Of a stretch of 64,000 bases of DNA, positions 34,403 through 43,149 are shown in pieces; position 1 is the first letter of the stretch; each line of letters starts with the position of its first letter. Under the pieces are notes generated by a model. The model was not told the origin of the DNA. It saw nothing but the letters and a program-made list of their open reading frames with translations, and did no database searches. The stretch is from assembly GCF_004328625.1 (NCBI RefSeq), contig NZ_CP032229.1, positions 6,014,001 through 6,078,000 on the forward strand. The letters are read 5' to 3'. The stretch comes from Streptomyces seoulensis (GTDB lineage Bacteria > Actinomycetota > Actinomycetes > Streptomycetales > Streptomycetaceae). Made by a program: the position numbers and the translations under genes.

Positions 34403-35307
34403 CCGCGTTCCTCAACGCGCTCGGCGGCAAGCTGGCCGAACGCTGGTTCGCCCTGCTGGCCGTCCCTGGCCTGGTGTATCTGGTCGCGCTGGCCACCGCC
34501 GTCACCCTCGGCCGGCGGCACTGGCGGGACACCGGGCGGCTGCGCGAACGCCTCGACGCCCTCGCCGCCGCGCCGGGCGCGCACAGCGCGGGTGTGCTCG
34601 CGGTGTGCGCGGTCGCCGTGCTGGCCGGGGCCGCGCTCACCGGCACCGGGGTGCAGGCGATGGGCGCGCTGGTCGAGCGGGTCTGGCTGACGGCTCCGCG
34701 CGGACCGGTGACCCGGTGGCTGACGGAGCGCCGGTCGCGCGGCTGGCGGGCCGCCGACGACGCCTACCGTACGGCCCTGGTCGCGGCCGGCCGGGCCCGG
34801 CTGAGCGGCGCCGCAGACGCGGACGGCCTGGTGGCGGAGGCGGAGGCGCGGTACGCCCGGCGCAATCGGATCGGTCTGGTCGCCCCGCGCCACCCGTTCT
34901 GGACCGGAGACCGGGTCACCACCCCGGACCGGCGCGTCTGGCGGGCGTACCGCCTGGACCTGACCGCCGCCTGGCCCCATCTCTGGTTGCTCGCCCCCGA
35001 CAGCACCCGCGCCGAACTCGGCACCTCGCGCACCGCGTTGACCGCCGCCGCCCGGCTCACGGCCTGGGGCGTGGCCTACCTGCTGCTGGCCCTGTGGTGG
35101 TGGCCCGCCGCACTCGTCGGCGCGGCCACACTGGCGACGGGCGCCGTACGGGGCCGTACGGCGGCGGCGTCCTTCGCGGAGCTGGCGGAGGCCCTGGTGG
35201 ACCTCCAGGGCGCCGATCTGGCCCGCGCCCTCGGCCTGGAGTGCGAGGGCCGGCTCACCCCGGACACGGGGGAAGAGCTGACCCGGCTGCTGAGCAAGCC
35301 CGACTGA
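34399..35307 (+). CDS. Predicted membrane protein with three helices and a large cytoplasmic loop, unknown function
   Basis: A 302-residue protein with membrane helices near 14-36 (WFALLAVPGLVYLVALATAV), 64-84 (AGVLAVCAVAVLAGAALTG) and a longer hydrophobic region at 219-247 (WGVAYLLLALWWWPAALVGA). Between helices 2 and 3 lies a basic loop of about 135 residues with conserved-looking ARYARRNRIGLVAPRHPFWTGD and YRLDLTAAWPHLWLLAPD. The C-terminus is an acidic soluble tail. Family not recognised. It overlaps the upstream gene by four bases. Context beside a CHAT protease suggests either a membrane effector or substrate, a guess only. Confidence 0.6.
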   Translation: MTAFLNALGGKLAERWFALLAVPGLVYLVALATAVTLGRRHWRDTGRLRERLDALAAAPGAHSAGVLAVCAVAVLAGAALTGTGVQAMGALVERVWLTAPRGPVTRWLTERRSRGWRAADDAYRTALVAAGRARLSGAADADGLVAEAEARYARRNRIGLVAPRHPFWTGDRVTTPDRRVWRAYRLDLTAAWPHLWLLAPDSTRAELGTSRTALTAAARLTAWGVAYLLLALWWWPAALVGAATLATGAVRGRTAAASFAELAEALVDLQGADLARALGLECEGRLTPDTGEELTRLLSKPD

Positions 35308-35720
35308 AGGCCGGGCGGCCGGAACAGCGCGCCCGCGTCGCGGGGGTCTCGGGGCCCGATCAAGGCTTCAACCATCCGCAGGGCGCGGCGAAACCCGTGC
35401 GAACGCAAGGAATCGTGAAGGTGTCACGAGCGGATCGTGAAGGCGGCCCCGGCATGGGCGGGCGGAATGTTTCAGGCCGATTGCTCAGGCGGTGATTTCC
35501 GGCCATCCGGCCGATCGGAGTGTTCGGAAAGCCCGGCGTTGAGGGGCCGACCTGTTCGAATTCCGTGACTTCACGCCACTGATTCAATACGCAATGTTAC
35601 TGAAAGTCATGGGTGGGATGTGTGTTCCGGCTGCGGACTCGGCAGAGTGGCGCTCGCCGTCGCGGCGCCCCACCGGGCAACGGACGGCACACCCTCGAAT
35701 CGAGCGGAAGGATGCACACC
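35308..35720. other. 413-bp intergenic region before the protease inhibitor gene
   Basis: No gene seen. The first part has two copies of ATCGTGAAGG (35412-35421 and 35435-35444) 23 bases apart. The middle is relatively AT-rich (CAATACGCAATGTTACTGAAAG near 35586-35607, quoted in two overlapping parts) and probably holds the inhibitor promoter, giving a 5' leader of roughly 100 bases. Inhibitors of this family are developmentally regulated in other streptomycetes. Confidence 0.4.
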
Positions 35721-36143
35721 ATGCGGAACACCGCGCGCTGGGCCGGGGCCCTTGGCCTGACCGCCGCCGCCGTCTGCGGACCCCTGACCGGGTCCTCCGT
35801 AGCCGCGCCCGCCTCCCTGTACGCACCCTCGGCACTGGTCCTCACCACCGGGCACGGCGACGGCGCGACCACGGTCACCCCGGAACGCGCCGTCACCCTG
35901 AGCTGCGCGCCCACGGCCAGTGGCACCCACCCCGCGGCGGCTGCCGCCTGCGCCGAACTGCGCGGGGTCAGAGGTGACTTCACCGCTCTGAAGGCCCGCC
36001 CCGACGTGTACTGCACCCGGCAGTACGACCCCGTGGTCGTCACCGTCCAGGGTGTCTGGCAGGGCCAGCGGGTCGCCTACGAGCGCACGTTCGGCAACGC
36101 TTGCGCGAAGGACGCGCTCGACAGCAGCGTCTTCGCGTTCTAG
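35721..36143 (+). CDS. sti: Streptomyces subtilisin inhibitor (SSI)-family protease inhibitor, trypsin-type
   Basis: A 140-residue secreted inhibitor. Signal peptide [20 protein letters not shown] ends near VAAPAS; the mature part has [30 protein letters not shown] and [19 protein letters not shown], all diagnostic. Disulfides Cys62-Cys77 and Cys98-Cys128 match the family. By alignment to SSI (Met73 as P1) the reactive bond is Arg100-Gln101 in VYCTRQYDP, so it should prefer trypsin-like proteases. It forms dimers that block secreted serine proteases. ATG 35721 has GGAAGG nine bases upstream; an earlier in-frame ATG is too close to it. Ends with conserved SSVFAF. Confidence 0.95.
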   Translation: MRNTARWAGALGLTAAAVCGPLTGSSVAAPASLYAPSALVLTTGHGDGATTVTPERAVTLSCAPTASGTHPAAAAACAELRGVRGDFTALKARPDVYCTRQYDPVVVTVQGVWQGQRVAYERTFGNACAKDALDSSVFAF

Positions 36144-36275
36144 ACCGGGATCGCACGGGCTCCGTGCCGCAGGGTCGGTTTCGCAACTGGGGAGTGCGGC
36201 CCCTGGGGCGGAGCGACCGGCGATCCCGTACCGGGAGGGTGTGGCGGAGTGGGGCCGCCGCCTTCCGGACCCACA

Positions 36276-36320
36276 GCCGCTTCCCGGCCAGGCCCGTGGG
36301 GGGCCTCGCCGGGAAGCGGC
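36276..36320. terminator. Strong bidirectional terminator
   Basis: GCCGCTTCCCGGC (36276-36288) and GCCGGGAAGCGGC (36308-36320) pair perfectly over 13 bases, with an inner AGGCC/GGCCT extension, between the inhibitor gene and the converging export operon, whose last gene ends 11 bases beyond. Confidence 0.88.
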
Positions 36321-36330
36321 ACATCCGTTC

Positions 36331-39147
36331 CTACGCGAGCTGGCGGCGCACCAGTTCGTGCAGCCGGCCACCGGTGTCGGCGAGGAGTTCGGCGGGGGAG
36401 CCCTGCTGGATCACCTTGCCGTCCTCCATCACCACCACCCGGTCCGCGTCCATCACGGTGGACAGCCGGTGCGCGATGACCACCCGGGTCGCGTTGAGCT
36501 TGCGGGTGGACTCGATGACCGTGCGCTGGGTGTCGTTGTCCAGGGCGCTGGTCGCCTCGTCGAAGAAGAGGATGCGCGGCCGGCGGATCAACGCCTGGGC
36601 GATCATCAGCCGTTGGCGCTGACCGCCCGAGACCGCCCCGCTCCCGGCGACGATGGTGTGCAGCCCCATCGGCATCCGCGCCACGTCCTCCGCCAGGCCC
36701 GCCAGCTCGATGGCCGCCATGACCTCCTCCGGCGTGTACGGCTCGGTGCCGCAGACCACGTCCATGATGGAGCCGTTGAACGGCTGTGCGTGCTGGAGCA
36801 CCACCCCGCACTGGCGTCGCACCGCCGACTGGTCGAGCGCGCCGAGGTCCTGGCCGTCGTACAGCACACTGCCGGAGACCGGCTTGTCGAAGCCGATCAG
36901 CAGGCGCAGCAGGGTGGACTTGCCGCAGCCGCTCGGGCCGACCACCGCGACGAACTCGCCGGGCCGCACCGCGAAGGACACGTCGTCCAGCACCAGCGGA
37001 CCGTCGTCGGAGTACCGGAACGACAGCCGCCGGGCCTCCAGCGCGCCGGTCAGCGGGCCCGGCCGGGTGCTGCCCGCCCGCACCTCCGGGGTGGCGTCCA
37101 GCACCGGGCGCAGCTCCTCGAACAGCGGCAGCGCCGCCACCGCCGACACGAAGGCGCCGGTCAGCTGGGTGACCGAGGTCAGCACCATCGTCACCGCCGT
37201 GCTGAAGGTGAGGAAGGACGCCGCCGACATCGCGCCCTTCGCGGGGCCGGCCAGCAGCATGAACATCACCAGCGTGCACACCGGCAGATACACCGCGCCC
37301 AGCACCGAGCTGAGGTTCTTGATCCGGCCGACCCGCTGCTGGAGCTCCCGGCTGCGCGCGAACTCGGCGGCCCAGGCGGCGTAGGCGTAGTTCTCCGCCG
37401 ACGCCACCCGCAGCTTGGGCAGCCCGCGCAGGGTCTGGAACGCCTGGTTGTTCAGCTTGTTGCCGAGGGTCACCAACCGCCGCTGCCAGCGCACCTGCCA
37501 CAGCCCGAGCCCGGTGAAGACGGCACCGATCACCAGCAGCATCCCGATCGCGGCCAGCGCCATCGGCACGCTGTAGTACAGCAGCAGGCCGACGTTCATC
37601 GCGCCGATCGTCACCGACTGCGCCACCACCGGGCCGACGCCCGCCAGCAGCCGCCGGATCGAGCTGATGCCCATCGCGGCACTCGCCAGCTCGCCCGTGG
37701 ACCGCCCGCTGAAGAAGCGGGTCGGCAGCCGCAACAGCCGGTCCCAGACGGCCGGTTGCAGCGAACCCTCGATCCGCCCTTCAAGACGCAGGATGGTGAG
37801 GTTCTCCAGCAGCGTGAACGCCGCCGACACCACCCCGCTGAGCATCACCGCGAGACACACCTGCGCGATCAGGTTCTCCCGCGCCTGCGGCACGTACTCG
37901 CCGAGCACCTTGCCGGTGGCGATCGGCACCAGCGCGCCGATCGCCACCGTGACCAGCCCCGCCAGCAGCAGGTTCAGCACGTCGCCGCGGGTGCCGCCCA
38001 GGCTGAACCGGAGCAGGCCCAGCGGGCCGAGCCGTTTCTCGGGCAGCGGCCGGTAGAACATCACCGCGCGCGGCTCGAACTCCTCCGCGTTCGCCTTCTC
38101 CACCGGCGTCTCCCGGCCGTTCGCCGGCTGCACGGCGACATAGCCGCCACGCCGCCACAGCAGCGCCACCGGCGCCCCGGACAGCGCCCGGTGACCGACC
38201 AGCGGGCCCACGTTCTCCCGCCACCAGTGACCCTCAAGACGTACCGCCCGGACCCGGACCCGGGAGGCGAGCGCCACCCGCTCCACCGGGTCCAGCCGCT
38301 CGCTCTCGCCGATCCCGCGCGCCGGGTCGGCCAGCGTGATCCCGGCCGCCCGCGCGACCAGCTTGCAGGCCGCGTACCCGGCGTCCGCGTCGGCCGCCGT
38401 GCTCCGCCGGTCCGAACGCTTGCCGATGGAGGCGAGCAGGGTCCGGTCGGCCTGGGCGCGTACCGCCTCCCCGGCCTTGATACCGGCCGCCGCCCGCGTC
38501 TCGTGGGTGCGCTCCAGCTGCTCGATCCAGCGGTCCAGCGCGGTCAGCAGCCGGTACTGCTGGTCGACCAGGCTCTGCCACAGCCCCGGGTCCATCAGCA
38601 GGTCGGCCGCCGCCTCCGCGCCGTACACCGAGCCGTACTGCACGCTGCCCGGCGGCACCTGCATCCAGAACACGTCGTCGTCCGAGGGCGCCACCGACCG
38701 GTCCTCGGCGAGCGGCGCCTGGAACAGCACCGACAGGCCCCGGCCGACGCCGAGGGCGAGGGCGTACTCCAGCGGGCTGGAAGAGGGGGGCACGTACTGC
38801 GGGTTGCCGTACTCGTCGTAGGACCAGGTCTCGGTGGGCGCGCCCTGGTACAGCTCGCGCAGGTTCACCCGGTGCACCACACAGTCCCGCACCGGGCGGG
38901 CCACCAGGGTGTGCTGGGGTCCCGCGACCGGGCCGAGCAGCAGCGCGCCCGCCTCCAGCCGGCCCAGGTGGTGCCAGTGGCCCTGCTCGGCGGCGTCCAC
39001 CGCGAACAGGTCGAGCGCGCCGGCCGTCACCAGCCAGAGCACCTGGGGCCCCTCCAGGTCCAGCCGGTTCAGCCCGGCGCAGTCGACCCGCGTACCGAGC
39101 GAGCCGAGGGCGCCCAGCACCAGATCACCGTCGTGCGTGGTCGTCAT
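36331..39147 (-). CDS. NHLM-type bacteriocin exporter, ABC permease/ATPase without peptidase
   Basis: A 938-residue protein. The first 380 residues form a non-peptidase regulatory domain with a cyclic-nucleotide-like barrel (GHWHHLGRLEAGALLLGPVAG is in this part), typical of the second ABC protein of NHLM systems. Next come six membrane helices and an ATPase with Walker A GPSGCGKST, signature VSGGQRQRL, Walker B RILFFDEAT and the H-loop IAHRLST. It should work with the C39 transporter and HlyD protein to export the small peptide encoded upstream. The ATG is one base after the preceding gene's stop, so translation is coupled. Last gene of the operon. Confidence 0.9.
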   Translation of the reverse strand: MTTTHDGDLVLGALGSLGTRVDCAGLNRLDLEGPQVLWLVTAGALDLFAVDAAEQGHWHHLGRLEAGALLLGPVAGPQHTLVARPVRDCVVHRVNLRELYQGAPTETWSYDEYGNPQYVPPSSSPLEYALALGVGRGLSVLFQAPLAEDRSVAPSDDDVFWMQVPPGSVQYGSVYGAEAAADLLMDPGLWQSLVDQQYRLLTALDRWIEQLERTHETRAAAGIKAGEAVRAQADRTLLASIGKRSDRRSTAADADAGYAACKLVARAAGITLADPARGIGESERLDPVERVALASRVRVRAVRLEGHWWRENVGPLVGHRALSGAPVALLWRRGGYVAVQPANGRETPVEKANAEEFEPRAVMFYRPLPEKRLGPLGLLRFSLGGTRGDVLNLLLAGLVTVAIGALVPIATGKVLGEYVPQARENLIAQVCLAVMLSGVVSAAFTLLENLTILRLEGRIEGSLQPAVWDRLLRLPTRFFSGRSTGELASAAMGISSIRRLLAGVGPVVAQSVTIGAMNVGLLLYYSVPMALAAIGMLLVIGAVFTGLGLWQVRWQRRLVTLGNKLNNQAFQTLRGLPKLRVASAENYAYAAWAAEFARSRELQQRVGRIKNLSSVLGAVYLPVCTLVMFMLLAGPAKGAMSAASFLTFSTAVTMVLTSVTQLTGAFVSAVAALPLFEELRPVLDATPEVRAGSTRPGPLTGALEARRLSFRYSDDGPLVLDDVSFAVRPGEFVAVVGPSGCGKSTLLRLLIGFDKPVSGSVLYDGQDLGALDQSAVRRQCGVVLQHAQPFNGSIMDVVCGTEPYTPEEVMAAIELAGLAEDVARMPMGLHTIVAGSGAVSGGQRQRLMIAQALIRRPRILFFDEATSALDNDTQRTVIESTRKLNATRVVIAHRLSTVMDADRVVVMEDGKVIQQGSPAELLADTGGRLHELVRRQLA

Positions 39148-39148
39148 C

Positions 39149-41383
39149 TCACCGCTCCCTGACCAGCGCGGCGTACGCGCCACCGCGCGCCACCAGCTCC
39201 TCGTGCCTGCCCCGCTCCACGACCGTGCCGTGCTGGAGCACCACGATCTCGTCGCTGTCGCGGACCGTGGACAGCCGGTGGGCGATCACCACACAGGCGC
39301 AGCCGCGCCGGCGCAGGTTGTCCATCACGGTCAGCTCCGTCTCGGCGTCCAGCGCGCTGGTCACCTCGTCCAGCACCAGGATGCTGGGGCGGCGCACCAG
39401 AGCCCGCGCGATCTCCAGCCGCTGGCGCTGCCCGCCGGAGAAGTTGCGGCCGTCCTGCTCGACCTTGCTGTGCACCCCGCCCGGCCGGCGCGCCACCACG
39501 TCGTACAGCGCCGCGTCCCGCAGCGCCTCCTCCACCGCCTCGTCCGGGATCGAGGGGTCCCACAGCGCCACGTTGTCGCGGACCGAGCCCTCGAAGAGGA
39601 ACACGTCCTGGTCCACGAAGGACACCGAGGCGGCGAGGGCGCCGCGCGGGATGTCCTCCAGCCTGCGGTCGTCGATCCGGATCACGCCTTCCCAGGGCGA
39701 GTACAGCCCCGAGATCAGCCGGGACACCGTCGACTTGCCGCTGCCCGAACCGCCCACCAGGGCCACCTGCTGCCCCGGACCCACCGTGAGGTCGAAGTCG
39801 GTCAGCAGCGGCTTGTCCAGCGGGCTGTAGCCGAAGGTGACCCCCTGAAGCTCGACGTGCCCGCGCAGCCTGCGGGTGTCGTCGGCGCCCTGGGGACGCG
39901 CGTACAGCGGGTCGGCCTGGAAGTTCTCCACGTCCTTCAGCCGGGCCACGTCGGCCGCGAAGTCCTGGATGCGGCCCGCCACGCCGTTGAGCCGGGTGAG
40001 CGGCGCGGTGAAGCGGGCCACCAGCGCCTGGAACGCCACCAGCAGACCGACCGAGATGTGCCCCTCGACCGCCCTCAGGCCGCCGATCCACAGGATCAGC
40101 GCGCTGTTGAAGGTGGCCAGCGTCGGCGCGACCACGCCCAGCCAGGCGCTCGGCACCCCGAGCTTCTGCTGCTCCTCCAGCGTCGCCGCGTGCTGCCCGG
40201 CCCACTTGCGGAAGTAGCCGTCCTCCCCGCCGGTCGCCTTCATCGTCTCGATGAGCTGGAGCCCGGTGTACGAGGTGTTGGTCAGCCGCGCGGTGTCCGC
40301 CCGCAGTTTCGCGGCACGGGTCGCGCGCAGCCGGATCACCAGCCGCATCGCCACGATGTTCAGCAGCGCCACGCCGATGCCGACGAAGGTGAGCTGCGGG
40401 TCGTAGGTGTACAGCAGCACCGCGTACAGCACGACCACGATCGCGTCCACGCCCGCCGCCGCGAGGTCGCGGGCCAGGGTCTCGGCGACCTGGTCGTTGG
40501 ACTGGAGCCGCTGGACGAGGTCGGCGGGGGAGCGCTGGGAGAAGAAGGTGACCGGCAGCCGCAGCAGATGGCGCAGGAAGCGGGCGCTGGACAGGGTGGA
40601 GGAGATGATCCGGCCGTGCAGCAGGTTGGCCTGCTGGAGCCAGGTCAGCACCAGGGTCAGCGCCACACAGGTCGCCATCGACGCGAACAGCACGCCGAGC
40701 AGCGAGGTCTGGCCGCCGATCAGGAACATGTCGATATAGGTACGGCTCAGCGCGGGCACCGCCGCGCCCACCGCGACCAGCAGCAGGCTCGCCAGCACCG
40801 CCGCGGGCAGGGTGCCCGCCGTCCCCCGCAGCCGGGCGGGCATCGCGCCGAGCACACCGGGTTTGCGGCCGCCCTTGCTGAAGCCGTCGCCCGGCTCCAG
40901 CACCAGCACCACACCGGTGAAGCTGCCGTCGAACTCCTCCATGGGCACGAACCGGCGGCCCTTGGCGGGATCGTTGATGTACACCCCGCGCCGGCCGAAG
41001 CGGCGCCCCATGCCGTCGTAGACGACGTAGTGGTTGAACTCCCAGAACAGGATGGCCGGGGCGCGCACCTCGGCGAGCGCCGCGAGGTCCATCTGCATGC
41101 CCTTGGCGGTCAGGCCGTAACTCCGGGCCGCCTTCAGCAGGTTGCTCGCGCGCGAGCCGTCGCGGGAGACACCGCAGGCGATGCGGAGTTCCTCCAGCGG
41201 GACATGGCGGCCGTAGTGGCCGAGCGCCATGGCGAGCGAGGCGGCGCCGCACTCGACGGCCTCCATCTGCAGCACGGTGGGCGTACGGACCGTGCCGCCA
41301 CGGGGTTTGGGCACCGGGCGGCGGGCCGGGGCGGCCCGTCTGCGGCCTCGGTTCTCCTGCGCGGTGTCGGTCGGGGTGGTCAC
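39149..41383 (-). CDS. NHLM-type peptidase-containing ABC transporter (C39)
   Basis: A 744-residue peptidase-containing ABC exporter. Residues about 30-160 are a C39 cysteine protease: catalytic Cys in VLQMEAVECGAASLAMALG, His in NHYVVYDG, Asp in INDPAKG; it cleaves leaders after Gly-Gly. Six membrane helices follow, then an ATPase with VGGSGSGKST, FSGGQRQRL and SILVLDEVTSALD. It should remove the leader of the small precursor and export the core. GTG overlaps the HlyD stop by four bases (GTGA). Confidence 0.92.
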   Translation of the reverse strand: MTTPTDTAQENRGRRRAAPARRPVPKPRGGTVRTPTVLQMEAVECGAASLAMALGHYGRHVPLEELRIACGVSRDGSRASNLLKAARSYGLTAKGMQMDLAALAEVRAPAILFWEFNHYVVYDGMGRRFGRRGVYINDPAKGRRFVPMEEFDGSFTGVVLVLEPGDGFSKGGRKPGVLGAMPARLRGTAGTLPAAVLASLLLVAVGAAVPALSRTYIDMFLIGGQTSLLGVLFASMATCVALTLVLTWLQQANLLHGRIISSTLSSARFLRHLLRLPVTFFSQRSPADLVQRLQSNDQVAETLARDLAAAGVDAIVVVLYAVLLYTYDPQLTFVGIGVALLNIVAMRLVIRLRATRAAKLRADTARLTNTSYTGLQLIETMKATGGEDGYFRKWAGQHAATLEEQQKLGVPSAWLGVVAPTLATFNSALILWIGGLRAVEGHISVGLLVAFQALVARFTAPLTRLNGVAGRIQDFAADVARLKDVENFQADPLYARPQGADDTRRLRGHVELQGVTFGYSPLDKPLLTDFDLTVGPGQQVALVGGSGSGKSTVSRLISGLYSPWEGVIRIDDRRLEDIPRGALAASVSFVDQDVFLFEGSVRDNVALWDPSIPDEAVEEALRDAALYDVVARRPGGVHSKVEQDGRNFSGGQRQRLEIARALVRRPSILVLDEVTSALDAETELTVMDNLRRRGCACVVIAHRLSTVRDSDEIVVLQHGTVVERGRHEELVARGGAYAALVRER

Positions 41384-42186
41384 GGGAGCAGCCAATCGAT
41401 CGGGCGCTGGTCGCTCAGATGGACCGCGCCGGAGGCCAGGGTCATGGAGTCGAGCCCGAAGGGCGGCCCGCCCGCCGACGACCAGCGGTAACCGCTCTTC
41501 GAGGAGCCCGACTTGTCGAGCGCGACGAGGACGGCGACCGGGCGGCCCTTGCTGGTGAACTGCCGGCCGAGCTGGCTGTCGCCGAGGAACGCGCCGATGG
41601 ACTGGGCGCTCTGCGCCGCGCGGTCCACCGACTTCACCGTGCCGCGCAGCACGCCGTAGCGCTCGGCCGGTACGGAGGACACGGTCAGGTCGACGGTGGC
41701 GTGCGCGGGGATGGAGGCGGCGTTCTCGGCGGGGACGTACACCGTCGCGTACAGCGGGTCGGAGTCGTGCGCGACCTTCTCCACGGCGGCCACGTCGGCG
41801 CCGGTCTGCACGATCTGCCCGATGGTCGCGGCCAGCGCGGTGATCCGCCCGGCGGCGACGGTACGGATCAGCGCATCGCCCTGCGCGGTACGGACCTTGA
41901 GCACGGGGGCGTTCGCGGGCAGCCGCTGCCCCTGCCTGGCGAGCACTCCGGTGACCTGACCGGCCACCGGGCTCTGGAGGACGTAACTGCCCTGCCCGTG
42001 GTTGAGGATGGCCGGGGCGCTCACGGTGGAGGCGACCGAACCGGTCACCGCCCACACCGAGGCGGCCGCCATCACGACGACGGTGATGCCCAGCACGAGC
42101 CACCCCTGCGGGCGTGCCAGCCGCACCGGGAGGTCGAGATCCTCCGGCGACTGGAGTTTGGCGAGGGCCTGTTGGCGGAACTGCAC
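41380..42186 (-). CDS. HlyD-like secretion adaptor of the NHLM exporter
   Basis: A 268-residue protein with one membrane helix near 28-50 (LVLGITVVVMAAASVWAVTG), then a lipoyl/barrel-sandwich domain (ILNHGQGSYVLQSPVAGQVTGVL, GRITALAATIGQIVQTGADV) and a beta-barrel (YATVYVPAENAASIPAHATV). This is the short adaptor of NHLM systems. GTG start with GGGAAG upstream. It is the first transporter gene, 108 bases after the peptide gene and separated from it by a strong hairpin. Confidence 0.88.
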   Translation of the reverse strand: MQFRQQALAKLQSPEDLDLPVRLARPQGWLVLGITVVVMAAASVWAVTGSVASTVSAPAILNHGQGSYVLQSPVAGQVTGVLARQGQRLPANAPVLKVRTAQGDALIRTVAAGRITALAATIGQIVQTGADVAAVEKVAHDSDPLYATVYVPAENAASIPAHATVDLTVSSVPAERYGVLRGTVKSVDRAAQSAQSIGAFLGDSQLGRQFTSKGRPVAVLVALDKSGSSKSGYRWSSAGGPPFGLDSMTLASGAVHLSDQRPIDWLLP

Positions 42187-42243
42187 GGAACTTCCCTCAC
42201 CTGAGGAGAGACGACGGCACGGAACTGTTTCGGGACGCCCGAA

Positions 42244-42273
42244 AGTCCCGGACCCGCGAGGGGGTCCGGGACT
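42244..42273 (-). terminator. Intercistronic hairpin between precursor and exporter genes
   Basis: AGTCCCGGACCC (42244-42255) and GGGTCCGGGACT (42262-42273) pair perfectly over 12 bases with a 6-base loop. Located between the peptide gene and HlyD gene of one operon, it is likely a partial terminator or an mRNA-end stabiliser that makes precursor transcripts more abundant than exporter transcripts. Confidence 0.7.
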
Positions 42274-42294
42274 CTCGGTGACACCGAGGTGCGG

Positions 42295-42510
42295 TCAGAG
42301 ACCGGCGACCAGGCCGGTGACCGGGGCCGTGTTGAGGCCGGTGACACCCTCGACGGTGCCGACGACGGTGTCGACCAGGCCGGAGACCGGGGCGATGCCG
42401 TTGACGGCGCCGGTCACGGTGGAGAGGGCGTTCACGGACAGGCCGCCGGAGACGTTGTCCAGCTCGGCGTCCGAGATCTCGACGGTCTCGACACGGGGGG
42501 TGGAGTTCAT
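42295..42510 (-). CDS. Double-glycine leader peptide precursor, Cys-free anionic core
   Basis: A 71-residue precursor. Leader of 23 residues, MNSTPRVETVEISDAELDNV then SGG, fits C39-cleaved leaders (acidic, ELxxVSGG). Cleavage after Gly-Gly would release a 48-residue core starting LSVNALST. The core has no Cys, Lys, Arg, His or aromatic residue, two acidic residues and eight Gly; it repeats NGIAPVSGLV as NTAPVTGLV. Lack of Cys and of any nearby modifying enzyme argues against a lanthipeptide or sactipeptide. GGAAGGGAAG precedes the ATG. Similar cassettes in streptomycetes are called bacteriocin clusters, product unknown. Confidence 0.85.
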   Translation of the reverse strand: MNSTPRVETVEISDAELDNVSGGLSVNALSTVTGAVNGIAPVSGLVDTVVGTVEGVTGLNTAPVTGLVAGL

Positions 42511-43149
42511 GATGGAACTTCCCTTCCTATGGGTCTTCACAAGGGGGGAGCGGCCCCCTCTGGGGACAGATGACGGCCGCGGCCGCGAGGAGTTCCAGAC
42601 CTTCGGGCCGCCGTCTCCGGCAGCCCTGGGGCGGTTCCTGCGATGCGATGGATCAAAGCACGCACGTCGTGCCCGATTCCACTTGCTCAGGGCTCTCACC
42701 AGCGACTTCGGTCCGTGGTGCGGTTCATTCGTGCAGGGGCGCGCACGCCGTGAGTGGTTCTCCTTCACAATCCCCGCGCCGCCGTCGCGCCGTCTCCACT
42801 ACCGCCGGTAACGCGAATCCGGCACTCCTCCCCAAAGGCGTGTCCGGGACATGCGCGCCGGTGCGCGGACCTCCCGGTCCGTGCCCTGCCTGGGTGCGGG
42901 ATGTGCAGATTCCCTGAAGCGGGGATTCCGTTACCGGTGTTGGACGCGGTGCTACGTGCCAGTGACGCGGGGTGACCGAGGTGGCGGTGTGTCAGAAGAG
43001 GTGCGGGCGTGGCCGATTCCCCACCCGCGCAACGAAGTTGGCAATCGGGATTGAACGCGCCGGGCCGGACGCCCGTACCTGTAGCCAGCCGGCACCCCCC
43101 TACGAACTGCCCGACAGCGGCAGACCCCCGCACCCAGGAGGTCGAGAAG
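42511..43149. other. 639-bp divergent intergenic region between the peptide operon and the S1 protease
   Basis: It must contain the promoters of both. I see no reading frame with credible codon use and ribosome site; a 24-codon frame starting at 42900 is the best small candidate and is not convincing. The part from about 42640 to 43040 is less GC-rich than coding DNA around it. A strong ribosome site (CAGGAGG) lies at 43136-43142 for the protease gene. Confidence 0.4.

Noticed and set aside
39149..42103. A longer reading frame running from the C39 transporter back through the HlyD gene
   Set aside because: The upstream part is an out-of-frame shadow of HlyD; the conserved C39 start and the GTGA overlap fix the true start at 41383.
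42295..42510. Lanthipeptide or sactipeptide precursor
   Set aside because: The core has no Cys and the locus has no modifying enzyme; the short leader is also not a nitrile-hydratase or Nif11 type.
42900..42974. 24-codon frame in the divergent region between the peptide operon and protease
   Set aside because: No clear ribosome site and no leader-like features; could not be supported as a second precursor.
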